Below are positions 47,604 through 59,293 of a stretch of 64,000 bases of DNA, piece by piece. The translations under genes were made by a program, and so were the position numbers. Source of the DNA: Bartonella sp. M0283. GTDB lineage: Bacteria > Pseudomonadota > Alphaproteobacteria > Rhizobiales > Rhizobiaceae. Each line of letters starts with the position of its first letter. Within the stretch, counting starts at the first letter, position 1. A model generated the notes under the pieces. That model saw nothing but the letters and a program-made list of their open reading frames with translations. It searched no databases and was not told the origin of the DNA. The stretch covers positions 1,116,001-1,180,000 of the forward strand of contig NZ_JACFSK010000001.1 in the NCBI RefSeq assembly GCF_016100455.1, given 5' to 3'.

Positions 47604-47990
47604 ATGCATAAGAAAATTTGGATATTTGGCTTGATCGGTTTGATTATTATTGCCGCTATTCCAATTTCTTTCAATAGCCTCGTCAACTGGCTTGGTCAGT
47701 CCGAGCTTTATGCCTTTGCACAGGATAAAAATTATTGCCGCACCGAAAGCTGTGAAGAAGGTATTGCTTATGTTACGGAACTTCTCCACAAACAATCGGG
47801 AATTGACGAAAAAGATGTTCCTTGGTGCATGGCAACAAATCGCATCTACTATACCGATCTTTATTCGCTTAACGGATTGAAAGTAAAATTCACGAATTGG
47901 ATGTATGAAACTTGCGAACGTCACGAGCTAACTCTTGACGATGCCAATATCGAAATCGGTGATCATCAACATGATGAGTCCGACCATTGA
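47604..47990 (+). CDS. hypothetical exported or membrane-anchored protein
   Basis: I do not recognise this 128-residue protein. The N-terminus (about 4-24, IWIFGLIGLIIIAAIPISF) is a signal anchor. The remainder is soluble and acidic with four cysteines (NYCRTESCEEG, PWCMAT, YETCERH) that could form two disulfides, and a His/Asp-rich end (GDHQHDESDH). The Shine-Dalgarno is weak, but codon use is regular. Confidence 0.55.
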   Translation: MHKKIWIFGLIGLIIIAAIPISFNSLVNWLGQSELYAFAQDKNYCRTESCEEGIAYVTELLHKQSGIDEKDVPWCMATNRIYYTDLYSLNGLKVKFTNWMYETCERHELTLDDANIEIGDHQHDESDH

Positions 47991-48633
47991 TAGGACCGAG
48001 CTCATTGTTACGGACATTGTAGACTGAAATCGGCCCCACCAGAGTGACTTACAAATGGTGCCAATATTTCAGCTTACAAGCCGTCTCGTTGAACGGCATT
48101 AATAAAGATTGGTGGCTCCGAAATTTTTCGTTTTGTTGTCGTGAGACAATTTATCCCGGTTTTCCATTTGTTGCTGTTTTTTAACTTCCGATGATCAATC
48201 CTATTCCAGTTTATTGTTCGGAAATTTTCATTCATTCTCACCTTTTAACAACTAACTTACAATCTCTATCACGCTCTTAACATTACCAAACGTGGGTCTC
48301 TTTCACGCTCTTAAAATACCTGTCGCGGTTTTGAATAAATCTATTGTTACTATTCCTATAAGAAAATTTTCTCTCAATTGTTTTACAGTAATGAAACGAT
48401 TTTTTATATTTTAAAAATTTATACAATATAAAATAATTATAAATTTTATATATATTAATTAACACGTATTCATATTTTAATATTATTTTTAATATAATAT
48501 TTTTATGTAATATATTTATCTTTTGAAATTAATATAACTTAAGACGCGTTTTTATGATTGTTAAATTCTAAACTCTCTCTAACTAACGATACAAAATAGC
48601 GCGTTATGATTTTATTGGTGAGGACGGATTTCA
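47991..48633. other. 640-bp AT-rich gene-free region with a direct repeat
   Basis: No gene is recognisable. An 18-bp direct repeat TCTCTWTCACGCTCTTAA occurs at 48263-48280 and 48297-48314, 34 bp apart, with one mismatch. Downstream, 48421-48540 contains only 9 G or C in 120 bases. The region precedes a decaying glyoxalase-family gene and may itself be degraded sequence. Confidence 0.6.
48263..48314. repeat. 18-bp direct repeat, two copies 34 bp apart
   Basis: TCTCTATCACGCTCTTAA (48263-48280) and TCTCTTTCACGCTCTTAA (48297-48314) differ at one base; similarity continues weakly for another six bases. The spacing is close to three helical turns, as for paired regulator sites, but no adjacent intact gene makes this obvious. 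Confidence 0.7.
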
Positions 48634-49018
48634 ATATTTATCGATCATATTGACCACATTGTTATGACATGTTTCGATCTCGAAACGACCAAACGTTTTT
48701 ACACGGAAATTTTGGAGTTTAAGCTCGAAGGTTTCGGAGAAAATCGTTTTGCACTCCACTTTGGGAACCAGAAGATCAATCTGCATCAATATGGCAAAGA
48801 GTATGAACCTAAGGCACACCTGCCTGTTCCGGGTAGTTTGGACCTCTGTTTCATATTAAAACTTCCTCTTGATACAGTCATTACTCAACTGAAAAAGAGC
48901 AACTGTCCTATCGTTGAAGGTCCTGTCGAGCGCACCGGAGCGAACGGGAAAATCCGTTCCGTTTGACAGACGTGACCCAGATTTGAATCTGATCGAGATT
49001 TCCGAATATCTGAAATGA
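48634..49018 (+). pseudogene. VOC family (glyoxalase/bleomycin resistance) protein, decayed
   Basis: The frame begins IFIDHIDHIVMTCFDLETTK, the usual VOC N-terminus, but the expected start codon is ATA (48634) behind a good GAGGA (48620-48624). The first ATG (48664) would delete the first beta strand and its metal-ligand histidine region. Near the end the frame reads GANGKIRSV then TGA at 48964-48966, while RDPDLNLIEISEYLK continues in another frame: 7 nt separate the Val and Arg codons where 6 are expected. A lost start plus a +1 frameshift indicate a pseudogene. A truncated 100-residue product from ATG 48664 is the alternative. Confidence 0.75.
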
Positions 49019-49094
49019 TACCCGATTGAACAATTTCTTTTTAAAAATCAGCTCCCCTCTTTCAAGCCCGAAAATTTTTAAACGTTAAAATACA

Positions 49095-49122
49095 AAAAGC
49101 CCGACAATTAAGTCGGGCTTTT
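49095..49122 (-). terminator. bidirectional intrinsic terminator after rpoC
   Basis: AAAAGCCCGAC (49095-49105) pairs with GTCGGGCTTTT (49112-49122) around AATTAA. T-runs occur on both strands. It lies 31 nt after the rpoC stop and also ends the convergent glyoxalase-family remnant. Confidence 0.93.
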
Positions 49123-49153
49123 CTTTTATTCTAAAACCAGCCTGATAGTGGGC

Positions 49154-52100
49154 TTATTCAGCTGCTGTATGTGTCATATCAGACAACATGGCATTTGCTT
49201 TATCGCCACCATTGGCTTTGCGATGTTCATCAACGATCAGATCGTCACGTGCTGTTGCAATACGACGGATCTGGGCAATTGTGCCACCGGTACCGGCAGG
49301 GATAAGACGACCAACGATAACGTTTTCCTTCAAGCCCTGCAAAGTATCCATCTTTCCGGCAACGGCTGCTTCAGTAAGCACACGCGTTGTTTCCTGGAAC
49401 GATGCCGCAGAAATAAATGACGGTGTCTGCAGTGAAGCTTTGGTAATACCCAACAGAACGGGATTGCCGCTTGCCGGTTTCTTACCTTCTTCAATGAGCC
49501 GATCATTAACTTCCTGAAGCTCGATCCGGTCAACATTATCGCCCGGAATATAGCCTGAATCACCGGAATCGGTAATTTCGACTTTTTGCAGCATCTGGCG
49601 AACGATAACTTCAATATGTTTATCGTTGATCACAACACCTTGGAGACGATAGACAGATTGTATTTCGTTGACGAGATAGGAAGCCAAGGCTTCTACACCC
49701 TTGATTGCCAGAATATCATGCGGTGCCGGATTGCCGTCGAGGATATAATCACCCTTTTCAATCTGGTCACCATCCTGCAGATGGAAAGGTTTGCCCTTCG
49801 GAATGAGATATTCCACAGGTTCGACCGTATCATCATTCGGCTCAATTGTGATGCGCCGTTTGTTCTTGTAGTCGCGTCCAAAGCGGATTGTGCCATCAAT
49901 TTCAGCAATAATAGCATGGTCCTTCGGACGGCGAGCTTCAAAGAGTTCGGCAACGCGTGGAAGACCACCGGTAATATCCTTGGTCTTGGCGCTTTCCATT
50001 GGCAAACGACCAATAACATCGCCAGCCATTACATGAGCACCCGGTTCGACCGAAAGAACGGTCTCCACAGACATCATATAACGGGCATCACCACCCTTCG
50101 AAAGCTTGGCGATCTTGCTGCCTTTTTTATCCGAATAGATAACAATGGCAGGCTTGAGATCGGCGCCACGCGGATTGGCACGCCAGTCAATAACCTGACG
50201 TTTGGTGATACCGGTTGCTTCATCAGTCGTTTCTGTAACAGACAGACCATCAACCATATCCTCGAAGCCGATATAGCCTTCAACTTCGGTCATGATCGGA
50301 CGGGTATACGGATCCCACTCGGCAATACGTTGCCCACGTTTAACGGTGTCACCATCGTCAACGAAGATGCGAGCACCATATGTAATGCGGTGAGAAGCGC
50401 GTTCCTTACCGTTCTCATCCTTGATAAGGATAGCCATATTACGGCCCATAACGACCAGATGACCTTCAGAATTGCGAACAACCTTGCGGTGGCGCAATTC
50501 AACCTTACCTTCATAGGATGCTTCCAAATAAGAGGTATCAACAACCTGTGCGGTACCACCCAAGTGGAATGTACGCATTGTCAACTGTGTACCCGGCTCA
50601 CCAATAGACTGGGCCGCGATAACACCGACTGCTTCACCCTGATTAACCGGCGTACCACGTGCAAGATCACGACCATAGCACTTGGCACAAACACCGATGC
50701 GGGTTTCACAAGTCAGAGCCGAACGGATCTGGACGGACTGGATACCGGCAGCTTCAATCTTGGCAACATCCGCTTCCTCGATCATGCGACCGCCTTCAAC
50801 GATGACTTCACCCGTTGTCGGATGGATAATATCGTGAAGTGCAGTACGACCAAGGATACGTTGGCCGAGGGAAGCAACAACCTGACCGGCGTCAACAATT
50901 GCCTGCATTGTCAGGCCTTTGTCTGTTCCGCAATCCACTTCGGAAATGATAGCATCTTGCGCAACGTCGACAAGGCGACGGGTCAAGTAACCGGAGTTAG
51001 CTGTCTTCAAGGCGGTATCGGCAAGTCCCTTACGGGCACCGTGTGTCGAGTTGAAGTACTCGTTCACAGTCAAGCCTTCCTTGAAGTTGGAGATAATCGG
51101 TGTTTCGATGATTTCGCCCGAAGGTTTAGCCATCAAGCCACGCATACCACCCAACTGTTTCATCTGGTTCGGCGATCCACGAGCACCGGAGTGAGACATC
51201 ATGTAAATCGAATTCATCGGTTTTTGACGCCCTGTTACAGGGTCAAATTCAACCGCCTGAATGCGTTTCATCATCTCGTCGGCAACGCGATCTGTACATT
51301 TACCCCAAGCGTCGACAACCTTGTTGTACTTCTCACCCTGTGTAATGAGACCGTCATTATATTGCTGTTCATATTCCTTGGCCAAAGCCTCGGTTTCCTG
51401 AACCAGTCTTGCCTTGCTTTCCGGTATAACCATATCGTCCTTACCGAACGAAATGCCGGCACGGCAAGCATTGGCAAAACCCAGAGACATGATGCGGTCG
51501 CAGAACATGACCGTTTCTTTTTGTCCGCAGTGACGGTAAACATGGTCAATCATCTTGGAGATGTTCTTTTTGGTCATTTCCTGATTGACTATGTCGAACT
51601 TGATGTTCGGGCTTTTAGGCAGTGTTTCACCGATGATCAGACGACCCGGTGTGGTATCGTAAATCTTCGAAACAACATTACCCTCTGCATCAATACTCTT
51701 GACACGCCCTTTGATCTTGGTGTGAAGCGTCACAACTTTACTCTCCAAAGCGTGCTGCAATTCACCCATATCACCGAAAGCCATCCCCTCACCCGGCTCA
51801 TGTTCGCAAACAATTGACAGGTAATAAAGGCCAAGCACCATGTCTTGCGAAGGAACAATAATCGGCGCGCCGTTGGCCGGGTGCAGAATATTGTTTGTCG
51901 ACATCATCAAGACGCGGGCTTCGAGTTGGGCTTCGAGCGACAGCGGTACGTGGACAGCCATTTGGTCGCCATCGAAATCGGCGTTGAAAGCTGTACATAC
52001 CAGCGGATGAAGCTGGATTGCCTTACCTTCGATCAAAGTCGGTTCAAAGGCCTGAATTCCCAAACGGTGCAACGTCGGAGCGCGGTTCAAAAGAATTGGG

Positions 52101-53362
52101 TGTTCACGGATAACTTCTTCGAGAATATCCCAAACTTCGGGGCGTTCTTTTTCAACGAGCTTCTTGGCTTGTTTTACGGTTGATGAATAACCCTTTGCAT
52201 CAAGGCGTGCGTAAATGAATGGCTTGAATAGTTCCAAAGCCATTTTCTTCGGCAAGCCGCATTGATGCAACTTCAGTTCCGGTCCGGTCACAATAACAGA
52301 ACGACCGGAATAGTCGACACGTTTACCGAGCAGGTTTTGACGGAAACGTCCCTGCTTGCCTTTCAGCATATCCGACAGCGATTTCAACGGACGCTTATTG
52401 GCACCGGTGATGACACGACCACGACGACCATTATCGAACAAAGCGTCAACAGCTTCCTGCAACATACGCTTTTCATTGCGTACGATAATGCCGGGAGCGC
52501 GAAGCTCGATCAGACGTTTCAAACGGTTGTTACGGTTGATCACACGACGATAGAGGTCATTAAGGTCGGAGGTCGCGAAACGGCCACCATCCAACGGAAC
52601 CAATGGGCGCAAATCCGGCGGAATAACCGGAATGACTTTCATAATCATCCATTCCGGACGATTTCCCGATTCAATGAAGTTTTCAACGATCTTCAGACGC
52701 TTCATCAATTTCTTGATTTTCAGGTCTGATGTCGTCTCTGCCAATTCGGTGCGCAAATCCGCAGCAATTTTCTGCAAATCCATTGCAGCCAAAAGCTCGT
52801 AGATAGCTTCCGCACCAATCAAAGCCGTAAACTGGTCGGGACCGAATTCGTCAACTGCCATCATATATTCTTCTTCGGAAAGAAGCTGATGCATTTTAAG
52901 CGAGGTCAAGCCCGGTTCGGTAACGATGTAGTTTTCAAAATAAAGAACGCGCTCGATATCCTTGAGGGTCATATCAAGAAGCGTACCGATGCGGCTCGGC
53001 AGTGATTTCAAAAACCAGATATGTGCGACAGGAGCAGCAAGCTCGATATGCCCCATGCGTTCACGACGAACACGTGAAAGCGTTACTTCAACGCCGCATT
53101 TTTCGCAGATAATGCCTTTATATTTCATGCGCTTGTATTTACCGCACAGACATTCATAGTCCTTGATCGGTCCGAAAATACGCGCGCAGAAAAGCCCGTC
53201 ACGTTCTGGCTTGAACGTACGGTAGTTAATGGTCTCGGGCTTTTTAATTTCGCCGTAAGACCAGGACAGAATCTTCTCAGGGCTGGCGATTGATATCCTG
53301 ATGGAATCAAACGTCTGTGTAGGCGCCTGAGGATTGAAAAGATTCATGACCTCTTGGTTCAT
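49154..53362 (-). CDS. rpoC: DNA-directed RNA polymerase subunit beta'
   Basis: 1402 residues, the alphaproteobacterial length. The N-terminal zinc-binding site is [14 protein letters not shown]...CEKCG (about 70-90); the catalytic magnesium motif [13 protein letters not shown] is near 460. The trigger loop and second zinc-site region ([20 protein letters not shown]) are intact. It follows rpoB after a 148-bp gap with a stem-loop and is the last gene of the cluster. Confidence 0.98.
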   Translation of the reverse strand: MNQEVMNLFNPQAPTQTFDSIRISIASPEKILSWSYGEIKKPETINYRTFKPERDGLFCARIFGPIKDYECLCGKYKRMKYKGIICEKCGVEVTLSRVRRERMGHIELAAPVAHIWFLKSLPSRIGTLLDMTLKDIERVLYFENYIVTEPGLTSLKMHQLLSEEEYMMAVDEFGPDQFTALIGAEAIYELLAAMDLQKIAADLRTELAETTSDLKIKKLMKRLKIVENFIESGNRPEWMIMKVIPVIPPDLRPLVPLDGGRFATSDLNDLYRRVINRNNRLKRLIELRAPGIIVRNEKRMLQEAVDALFDNGRRGRVITGANKRPLKSLSDMLKGKQGRFRQNLLGKRVDYSGRSVIVTGPELKLHQCGLPKKMALELFKPFIYARLDAKGYSSTVKQAKKLVEKERPEVWDILEEVIREHPILLNRAPTLHRLGIQAFEPTLIEGKAIQLHPLVCTAFNADFDGDQMAVHVPLSLEAQLEARVLMMSTNNILHPANGAPIIVPSQDMVLGLYYLSIVCEHEPGEGMAFGDMGELQHALESKVVTLHTKIKGRVKSIDAEGNVVSKIYDTTPGRLIIGETLPKSPNIKFDIVNQEMTKKNISKMIDHVYRHCGQKETVMFCDRIMSLGFANACRAGISFGKDDMVIPESKARLVQETEALAKEYEQQYNDGLITQGEKYNKVVDAWGKCTDRVADEMMKRIQAVEFDPVTGRQKPMNSIYMMSHSGARGSPNQMKQLGGMRGLMAKPSGEIIETPIISNFKEGLTVNEYFNSTHGARKGLADTALKTANSGYLTRRLVDVAQDAIISEVDCGTDKGLTMQAIVDAGQVVASLGQRILGRTALHDIIHPTTGEVIVEGGRMIEEADVAKIEAAGIQSVQIRSALTCETRIGVCAKCYGRDLARGTPVNQGEAVGVIAAQSIGEPGTQLTMRTFHLGGTAQVVDTSYLEASYEGKVELRHRKVVRNSEGHLVVMGRNMAILIKDENGKERASHRITYGARIFVDDGDTVKRGQRIAEWDPYTRPIMTEVEGYIGFEDMVDGLSVTETTDEATGITKRQVIDWRANPRGADLKPAIVIYSDKKGSKIAKLSKGGDARYMMSVETVLSVEPGAHVMAGDVIGRLPMESAKTKDITGGLPRVAELFEARRPKDHAIIAEIDGTIRFGRDYKNKRRITIEPNDDTVEPVEYLIPKGKPFHLQDGDQIEKGDYILDGNPAPHDILAIKGVEALASYLVNEIQSVYRLQGVVINDKHIEVIVRQMLQKVEITDSGDSGYIPGDNVDRIELQEVNDRLIEEGKKPASGNPVLLGITKASLQTPSFISAASFQETTRVLTEAAVAGKMDTLQGLKENVIVGRLIPAGTGGTIAQIRRIATARDDLIVDEHRKANGGDKANAMLSDMTHTAAE

Positions 53363-53481
53363 GCCGTTCTCCTTCAGGGGTTTTTACTAAAAACCCGTTG
53401 CGATAGTTCTTTTTGTAAACTGATAAACAAAAACCTATCTCAATAGAAATCTATTTGTTCGACTTAACAAAAGCCAATGGA

Positions 53482-53503
53482 GGCGCGCCCTCTTGGGCGC
53501 ACC
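53482..53503 (-). other. GC-rich stem-loop 7 nt after the rpoB stop codon
   Basis: GGTGCGCCC and GGGCGCGCC (one T-G pair) form a 9-bp stem around AAGA on the transcribed strand. No U-run follows, so transcription should continue into rpoC. Similar structures follow rplL, rplA, rpsB and tuf at nearly the same distance. Confidence 0.65.
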
Positions 53504-53510
53504 TTACAGA

Positions 53511-56500
53511 TTACTCGGCTGCATCCGGCAAGTTTTGCTGCTGAGCCAATAATTCACGCGTATCATCAAGCTCGACATTGAGCCCGAGAGACCGCATTTC
53601 CTTAACCAGAACATTGAAGCTTTCCGGTATACCCGCTTCAAACGTATCATCGCCACGAACAATAGCTTCGTAAACTTTGGTACGTCCGGCCACATCGTCC
53701 GACTTCACTGTCAGCATTTCCTGCAAGGTGTAAGCGGCACCATAAGCTTCAAGTGCCCAGACTTCCATCTCGCCGAAACGTTGACCGCCGAACTGTGCTT
53801 TACCACCCAACGGCTGCTGGGTAACAAGCGAGTAAGGTCCAATCGAACGGGCGTGAATCTTGTCGTCGACCAGATGGTGCAGTTTGAGCATATAAATATA
53901 GCCCACTGTCACCTGACGATCAAAAGGTTCACCGGTACGGCCGTCAAACAGCTGAACCTGTCCTGAAGTTGCAAGCCCTGCTTCCTTCAACATATTGTTG
54001 ATATCGGCATCATGTGCACCATCGAAGACCGGTGTCGAAATCGACACACCATGGCTCATCTGGTCAGCAAGACGAACAATGCTCGGATCATCGTATTCAC
54101 GGATTGGCTCGTTACGGTCATTATCAGGAATAATATCCTCAATACGTTGACGCAACGGCTTGATATCTCCGCTCTTACGATAAGCTTCCAATAAATCGCC
54201 TATCTGCTTGCCAATACCGGCACAAGCCCAACCAAGGTGGGTTTCAAGAATTTGCCCGACATTCATTCGGCTCGGAACGCCCAGAGGGTTCAACACGATA
54301 TCAGCGTGTGTACCATCTGCAAGGAATGGCATGTCTTCAATTGGCAGAATGCGCGAAACGACACCCTTGTTACCATGACGACCCGCCATCTTGTCACCCG
54401 GCTGGATTTTGCGCTTAACAGCAACAAAAACCTTGACCATCTTCATGACGCCCGGAGGCATTTCGTCACCACGCTGGACTTTTTCAACCTTGTCCATGAA
54501 GCGACGCTGGAGAGCATCCTTGGATTCGTCGTATTGCTTGCGCAATGCTTCAATCTCGCCTTGGAGCTTTTCGTCCTCAACCGCGAACTGCCACCATTGC
54601 GAACGCGGAAATTCGTTCATGACAGCTTCATTGAGGCTGGCGCCTTTCTTGAAGCCCTTAGGCCCTTCGATAGCTGTTTTTCCATTCAGCATATCAATAA
54701 GGCGTGCATAAACGCTGCGGTCGAGAATGGACTGTTCGTCATCACGGTCTTTGGCCAAACGCTCGATTTCTTCGCGTTCGATAGCCATAGCACGTTCATC
54801 TTTTTCAACGCCGTGGCGATTGAAAACGCGAACTTCAACGACTGTACCAAATGCCCCCGGAGGCATACGCATTGACGTATCACGAACATCGGAAGCCTTT
54901 TCACCGAAGATAGCTCGCAAGAGCTTCTCTTCCGGTGTCATCGGGCTTTCGCCCTTCGGTGTGATCTTACCAACGAGAATATCACCCGGTTGAACTTCCG
55001 CACCGATATAGACAATGCCTGCTTCATCAAGGTTTTTCAGTGCTTCTTCCGAAACATTCGGAATATCACGTGTAATCTCTTCCGGTCCAAGTTTCGTATC
55101 ACGGGCAGAAACTTCGTATTCCTCAATGTGGATTGAAGTAAATACGTCTTCTGCAACCATCCGTTCGGACAATAGAACAGCATCTTCATAGTTATAGCCG
55201 TTCCACGGCATGAACGCGACGAGAACGTTACGTCCGAGAGCCAAATCACCGAGATCGGTAGAAGGACCATCAGCAATGATATCGCCCTTCTCGATATGGT
55301 CGCCAACACGAACCAAAGGACGCTGGTTGATGCAGGTCGACTGGTTGGAGCGTTGGAATTTATGCAAACGATAAATATCGACACCCGATTTGGTCGGGTC
55401 GAGATCCTGCGTTGCACGAATAACAATACGCGTTGCGTCAACCTGATCGACAATACCACCACGTTTGGCTGCAATAGCTGCACCGGAGTCACGAGCAACA
55501 ATCGGTTCCATACCGGTTCCGACAAACGGTGCTTCGGCGCGAACCAGAGGCACAGCTTGACGTTGCATGTTGGAGCCCATCAAAGCGCGGTTCGCATCGT
55601 CATTTTCAAGGAACGGAATAAGCGCTGCTGCAACCGAAACCAACTGCTTAGGCGAAACGTCCATGAGATCAATGTTTTCACGCGGAGCCATCAACACTTC
55701 ATTAGCATGACGACAAACGACAAATTCATCAACGAATTTGCCATCATCGGTCAGGCTTGAGTTTGCCTGTGCAACATAGTGCTTGGACTCTTCCATTGCC
55801 GAAAGATAGACAACTTCGCGGGTAACCTTGCCATCAATGATCTTGCGATACGGACTTTCGATAAATCCATATTTATTGACACGGGCAAATGTTGCTAGCG
55901 AGTTGATAAGACCGATATTCGGACCTTCAGGAGTTTCGATCGGGCAGATACGACCATAATGGGTCGGGTGCACGTCGCGAACCTCGAAACCGGCACGCTC
56001 GCGGGTAAGACCACCCGGTCCCAATGCCGACAGACGCCGCTTATGGGTGATTTCCGAAAGCGGGTTGGTCTGGTCCATAAACTGCGACAACTGCGACGAA
56101 CCGAAGAATTCACGCACTGCAGCAGCAGCCGGTTTGGCATTGATAAGATCTTGCGGCATAACCGTATCGATCTCGATTGAAGACATACGCTCCTTGATGG
56201 CACGTTCCATCCTCAACAAACCAATGCGATACTGGTTTTCCATCAGCTCGCCGACAGCGCGGACGCGACGGTTACCAAGGTTATCAATATCATCAATCTC
56301 ACCACGACCATCACGCAATTCGACGAGTGTCTTGACGACTGCCAGAATATCCTCTTTCCGCAAAATACGGATCGTATCGGGACAATCAAGATCAAGACGC
56401 ATATTCATCTTTACGCGACCAACGGCCGAAAGATCATAGCGTTCCGGATCAAAGAACAGCGAATTGAACATCGCTTCGGCTGTTTCAAGTGTGGGCGGTT

Positions 56501-57650
56501 CGCCAGGGCGCATAACACGATAAATATCGAACAGAGCATCCTGCCTGCTTTGATTTTTATCAGCTGCAAGAGTGTTGCGGATATAAGCACCGATATTGAC
56601 GTGGTCGATATCAAGAACATTGATTTCGTCAACATTTTGGTCAAGCAAAACTTGCAGTGTTTTCTCATCAATTTCGTCGCCGGCTTCAAGATAGATTTCG
56701 CCGGTTTCGTAATTGACAATATCTTCCGCCAGATATGAACCGAAAAGATCGTCTTCGGTAGCTTTGATCTCTTTAAGGCCTTTTTCTGCGAGTTGCTTTG
56801 CTGCGCGGGCTGTCAGCTTCTTGCCAGCCTGTGCAACAACTTCACCCGTATCGGCGTCAACAAGATCAGCCAGCAACTTCATTCCTTTATAGCGTTCAGC
56901 CGAATAAGGAATGCGCCAACCATCTTTTGCTCGCTTGAAAGTGACGGTATTATAGAATGTCGACAGGATTTCCTGTCCATCCATACCGAGTGCCATCAAA
57001 ATACTTGTTACAGGTATCTTACGGCGCCGATCAATACGGGCATAAACGATATCCTTGGCATCAAATTCAATATCAAGCCAGGAACCGCGATACGGAATAA
57101 TACGTGCAGCAAACAACAATTTGCCGGATGAATGGGATTTCCCCTTATCGTGATCAAAGAACACACCCGGTGAACGGTGCATCTGTGAAACGATAACACG
57201 TTCCGTACCGTTAACGATAAAAGTACCATTATCTGTCATAAGGGGCATATCGCCCATATAGACATCCTGTTCCTTGATATCTTTAATATCCTTGGAACCG
57301 GTATCTTCATCGATATCGAACACGATCAAACGCAGCGTCACCTTGAGAGGTGCCGCATAAGTAAGATCGCGTTGCCGACATTCTTCAACATCGAATTTCG
57401 GTGGATCAAATTCGTAACGGACGAATTCGAGCATGGATGCACCCGAAAAATCCGTTATCGGAAACACCGACTTAAATACAGCTTGCAAGCCTTCGTCTTT
57501 TCTTCCGCCTTTTGGTTCATCAACCATCAGGAACTGGTCATAAGAAGCCTTTTGAACCTCGATGAGGTTTGGCATCTTGGCCACTTCGGGAATCTTTCCG
57601 AATACCTTGCGCACGCGCCTGCGACCGTTAAATGAAAGGGTCTGAGCCAT
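53511..57650 (-). CDS. rpoB: DNA-directed RNA polymerase subunit beta
   Basis: 1379 residues from ATG 57650, which gives the family start [20 protein letters not shown]; 21 upstream open codons are ignored. The rifampicin-pocket region [20 protein letters not shown] (about 517-536) has the usual sensitive-type residues. The active-site segments [15 protein letters not shown] and [14 protein letters not shown] are intact. It follows rplL after a 350-bp gap. Confidence 0.98.
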   Translation of the reverse strand: MAQTLSFNGRRRVRKVFGKIPEVAKMPNLIEVQKASYDQFLMVDEPKGGRKDEGLQAVFKSVFPITDFSGASMLEFVRYEFDPPKFDVEECRQRDLTYAAPLKVTLRLIVFDIDEDTGSKDIKDIKEQDVYMGDMPLMTDNGTFIVNGTERVIVSQMHRSPGVFFDHDKGKSHSSGKLLFAARIIPYRGSWLDIEFDAKDIVYARIDRRRKIPVTSILMALGMDGQEILSTFYNTVTFKRAKDGWRIPYSAERYKGMKLLADLVDADTGEVVAQAGKKLTARAAKQLAEKGLKEIKATEDDLFGSYLAEDIVNYETGEIYLEAGDEIDEKTLQVLLDQNVDEINVLDIDHVNIGAYIRNTLAADKNQSRQDALFDIYRVMRPGEPPTLETAEAMFNSLFFDPERYDLSAVGRVKMNMRLDLDCPDTIRILRKEDILAVVKTLVELRDGRGEIDDIDNLGNRRVRAVGELMENQYRIGLLRMERAIKERMSSIEIDTVMPQDLINAKPAAAAVREFFGSSQLSQFMDQTNPLSEITHKRRLSALGPGGLTRERAGFEVRDVHPTHYGRICPIETPEGPNIGLINSLATFARVNKYGFIESPYRKIIDGKVTREVVYLSAMEESKHYVAQANSSLTDDGKFVDEFVVCRHANEVLMAPRENIDLMDVSPKQLVSVAAALIPFLENDDANRALMGSNMQRQAVPLVRAEAPFVGTGMEPIVARDSGAAIAAKRGGIVDQVDATRIVIRATQDLDPTKSGVDIYRLHKFQRSNQSTCINQRPLVRVGDHIEKGDIIADGPSTDLGDLALGRNVLVAFMPWNGYNYEDAVLLSERMVAEDVFTSIHIEEYEVSARDTKLGPEEITRDIPNVSEEALKNLDEAGIVYIGAEVQPGDILVGKITPKGESPMTPEEKLLRAIFGEKASDVRDTSMRMPPGAFGTVVEVRVFNRHGVEKDERAMAIEREEIERLAKDRDDEQSILDRSVYARLIDMLNGKTAIEGPKGFKKGASLNEAVMNEFPRSQWWQFAVEDEKLQGEIEALRKQYDESKDALQRRFMDKVEKVQRGDEMPPGVMKMVKVFVAVKRKIQPGDKMAGRHGNKGVVSRILPIEDMPFLADGTHADIVLNPLGVPSRMNVGQILETHLGWACAGIGKQIGDLLEAYRKSGDIKPLRQRIEDIIPDNDRNEPIREYDDPSIVRLADQMSHGVSISTPVFDGAHDADINNMLKEAGLATSGQVQLFDGRTGEPFDRQVTVGYIYMLKLHHLVDDKIHARSIGPYSLVTQQPLGGKAQFGGQRFGEMEVWALEAYGAAYTLQEMLTVKSDDVAGRTKVYEAIVRGDDTFEAGIPESFNVLVKEMRSLGLNVELDDTRELLAQQQNLPDAAE

Positions 57651-58000
57651 CGTCGCTCCTCGATTTGTGCCCTTCGGGATATTCCCTACGGGCAATACAT
57701 CATCAATCTGCATGAAGCAGACCAGTTAAAGTAGACCAAAAAATGACCTACATCCTACTTGTTTTATTTGCCACCCGATAAAACGGATGACATTGGCAAC
57801 CCCCATGCTACCGGAGCGCCTTGTTTTCTCAAAGACCGACGACCAACCATCCAATCGTTGATTCTAATGTCATGTCCCTGAACGGTTTAAACCCGTTTCC
57901 TGACAGCCACCGAACTGTCAGGAAAAGGGTTCAATCCAAAGTCCGTTTCCACTTTTTTGCAAGCGGAACCGGTGGGTAAACCCCCACCGGCTTTACGAAC
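57651..58000 (-). promoter_or_regulatory. rplL-rpoB intercistronic region with two stem-loops
   Basis: Ten nt after the rplL stop is a stem CCGGTGGG/CCCACCGG (57969-57990). Further on, TTTCCTGACAG/CTGTCAGGAAA (57896-57925) forms an 11-bp stem with an 8-nt loop. Neither is followed by a U-run. In other bacteria this gap holds an attenuator and an RNase III site that lower rpoBC relative to the ribosomal proteins; a similar job is inferred here. Confidence 0.6.
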
Positions 58001-58372
58001 TTATTTAAGTTCAACCTTGGCACCAGCCTTTTCAAGCTGTTCTTTAAGTTTCTCGGCTTCGTCCTTCGAAACGCCTTCTTTAACAGGCTTCGGAGCACCT
58101 TCAACCAAATCCTTGGCTTCTTTAAGGCCAAGGCCTGTAATGCTACGAACTTCCTTGATGACGTTAATCTTCTGGGCACCGCCAGCAACGAGAATAACGT
58201 CAAATTCGGTCTTTTCTTCAGCAGCCGGAGCAGCAGCGCCGGCAGCGGCAGCAACTGCTACCGGAGCAGCAGCAGAAACGCCCCATTTTTCTTCGAGCAT
58301 CTTGGAAAGCTCTGCAGCTTCCAAAACGGTGAGGTTGGAAAGGTCTTCAACGATCTTTGCGAGATCAGCCAT
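58001..58372 (-). CDS. rplL: 50S ribosomal protein L7/L12
   Basis: 123 residues: N-terminal dimerisation helices ([20 protein letters not shown]), an Ala-rich hinge (about 36-52) and the C-terminal factor-binding domain ([20 protein letters not shown]). It forms the stalk that recruits translation factors and is translated after rplJ. Confidence 0.98.
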   Translation of the reverse strand: MADLAKIVEDLSNLTVLEAAELSKMLEEKWGVSAAAPVAVAAAAGAAAPAAEEKTEFDVILVAGGAQKINVIKEVRSITGLGLKEAKDLVEGAPKPVKEGVSKDEAEKLKEQLEKAGAKVELK

Positions 58373-58462
58373 TTTTTATATTCCTTCAATTAAAAGGTTT
58401 AACCAATTGTTTAACAGCGAACCGGCTAAAAAGATTTTTAATAACCGGTTTGCGAAACAGCC

Positions 58463-58981
58463 TTAAGCCGCTTCGCTCTTGCGGGCATACGCGCCAATAA
58501 CACGTGCGACCTGACCAGCAGGTGCCTTGACAACCTGAGCAATGCGGGTAGCCGGTGTGGAGATCATTCCAACCAGTTTTGCACGCAACTCGTCCAGAGA
58601 TGGCAGCGAAGCCAGGGACTTCACAGCATCTGCATTCAAGTTGGTAGCACCCATGGCACCGCCAAGGATAACAAGCTTGTCATTAGCTTTTGAAAATTCG
58701 ACAGCAATTTTCGGTGCTGTCACAGGATCCGAAGAATAGGCTATCAGTGTCTGTCCGGTGAACAGATCTGAAATCGATTCCGAATCCGTGCCTTTAAGAG
58801 CGATCTTGGCAAGGCGGTTTTTTGCGACTTTAACGGCGCCGCCAGCTTCACTCATTTTCGAACGGAGTTCGTTCATTTGTGAAACTGTCAGACCGGAATA
58901 GTGAGCCACAACGACCGAACCGGACTCTTTTAAAGCCCCATTGAGCCATGTGACAAATTCGCGTTTTTCCGCTCTATCCAC
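58463..58981 (-). CDS. rplJ: 50S ribosomal protein L10
   Basis: Anchors L7/L12 dimers to the 50S stalk base. 172 residues from a GTG start (58981) with GGAGAGACA just upstream, giving the family N-terminus [20 protein letters not shown] (initiated as Met). The frame is open for 41 more codons through the leader, but these do not resemble L10. A hairpin AACAGGT/ACCTGTT-type at 58998-59019 covers the ribosome-binding region. Confidence 0.96.
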   Translation of the reverse strand: MDRAEKREFVTWLNGALKESGSVVVAHYSGLTVSQMNELRSKMSEAGGAVKVAKNRLAKIALKGTDSESISDLFTGQTLIAYSSDPVTAPKIAVEFSKANDKLVILGGAMGATNLNADAVKSLASLPSLDELRAKLVGMISTPATRIAQVVKAPAGQVARVIGAYARKSEAA

Positions 58982-59293
58982 TGTCTCTCTCCATTTAACA
59001 GGTTCTATCAAAAACCTGTCGGGTTGCCTTAAGATAACAGAACCATTTCTGTTATCAGTGAGGATCCTGTCCCCTTTTTCACGCTTTAAAGCGCTCAAAG
59101 GCAACGCTGGTTCAAACCTTTTAGTCTCAAAAACATCCAGGTCATTACCCCAGTCTCATGCAGGCTCAAGTTCTATTAAGACACATAATGTGTCACCCAC
59201 AATCTCGGACAGGACATTCCGGGTTTCCCCGGTATGACCCGGGCTACTTGAAAAAGCCCGGATTGATACACCGGCCAACGGCCGGTTGAATTC
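58982..59293 (-). promoter_or_regulatory. rplA-rplJ intergenic region, probable L10 leader
   Basis: The 312 bp contain, in transcript order: ACCGGCC/GGCCGGT seven nt after the rplA stop (59286-59270), CCGGGCT/AGCCCGG (59261-59239), CCGGG-GAAA-CCCGG nearby (about 59232-59219), and AACCTGT/ACAGGTT (59019-58998) next to the rplJ Shine-Dalgarno. L10(L12)4 represses its own mRNA by binding a folded leader in other bacteria; position and structure fit, but I did not match the consensus kink-turn. Confidence 0.55.

Noticed and set aside
49586-51817. 743-codon plus-strand frame opposite rpoC
   Set aside because: A long antisense shadow of a highly constrained gene. Its composition (rich in Asn, Thr, Phe, Cys) mirrors rpoC codon bias and it has no family features.
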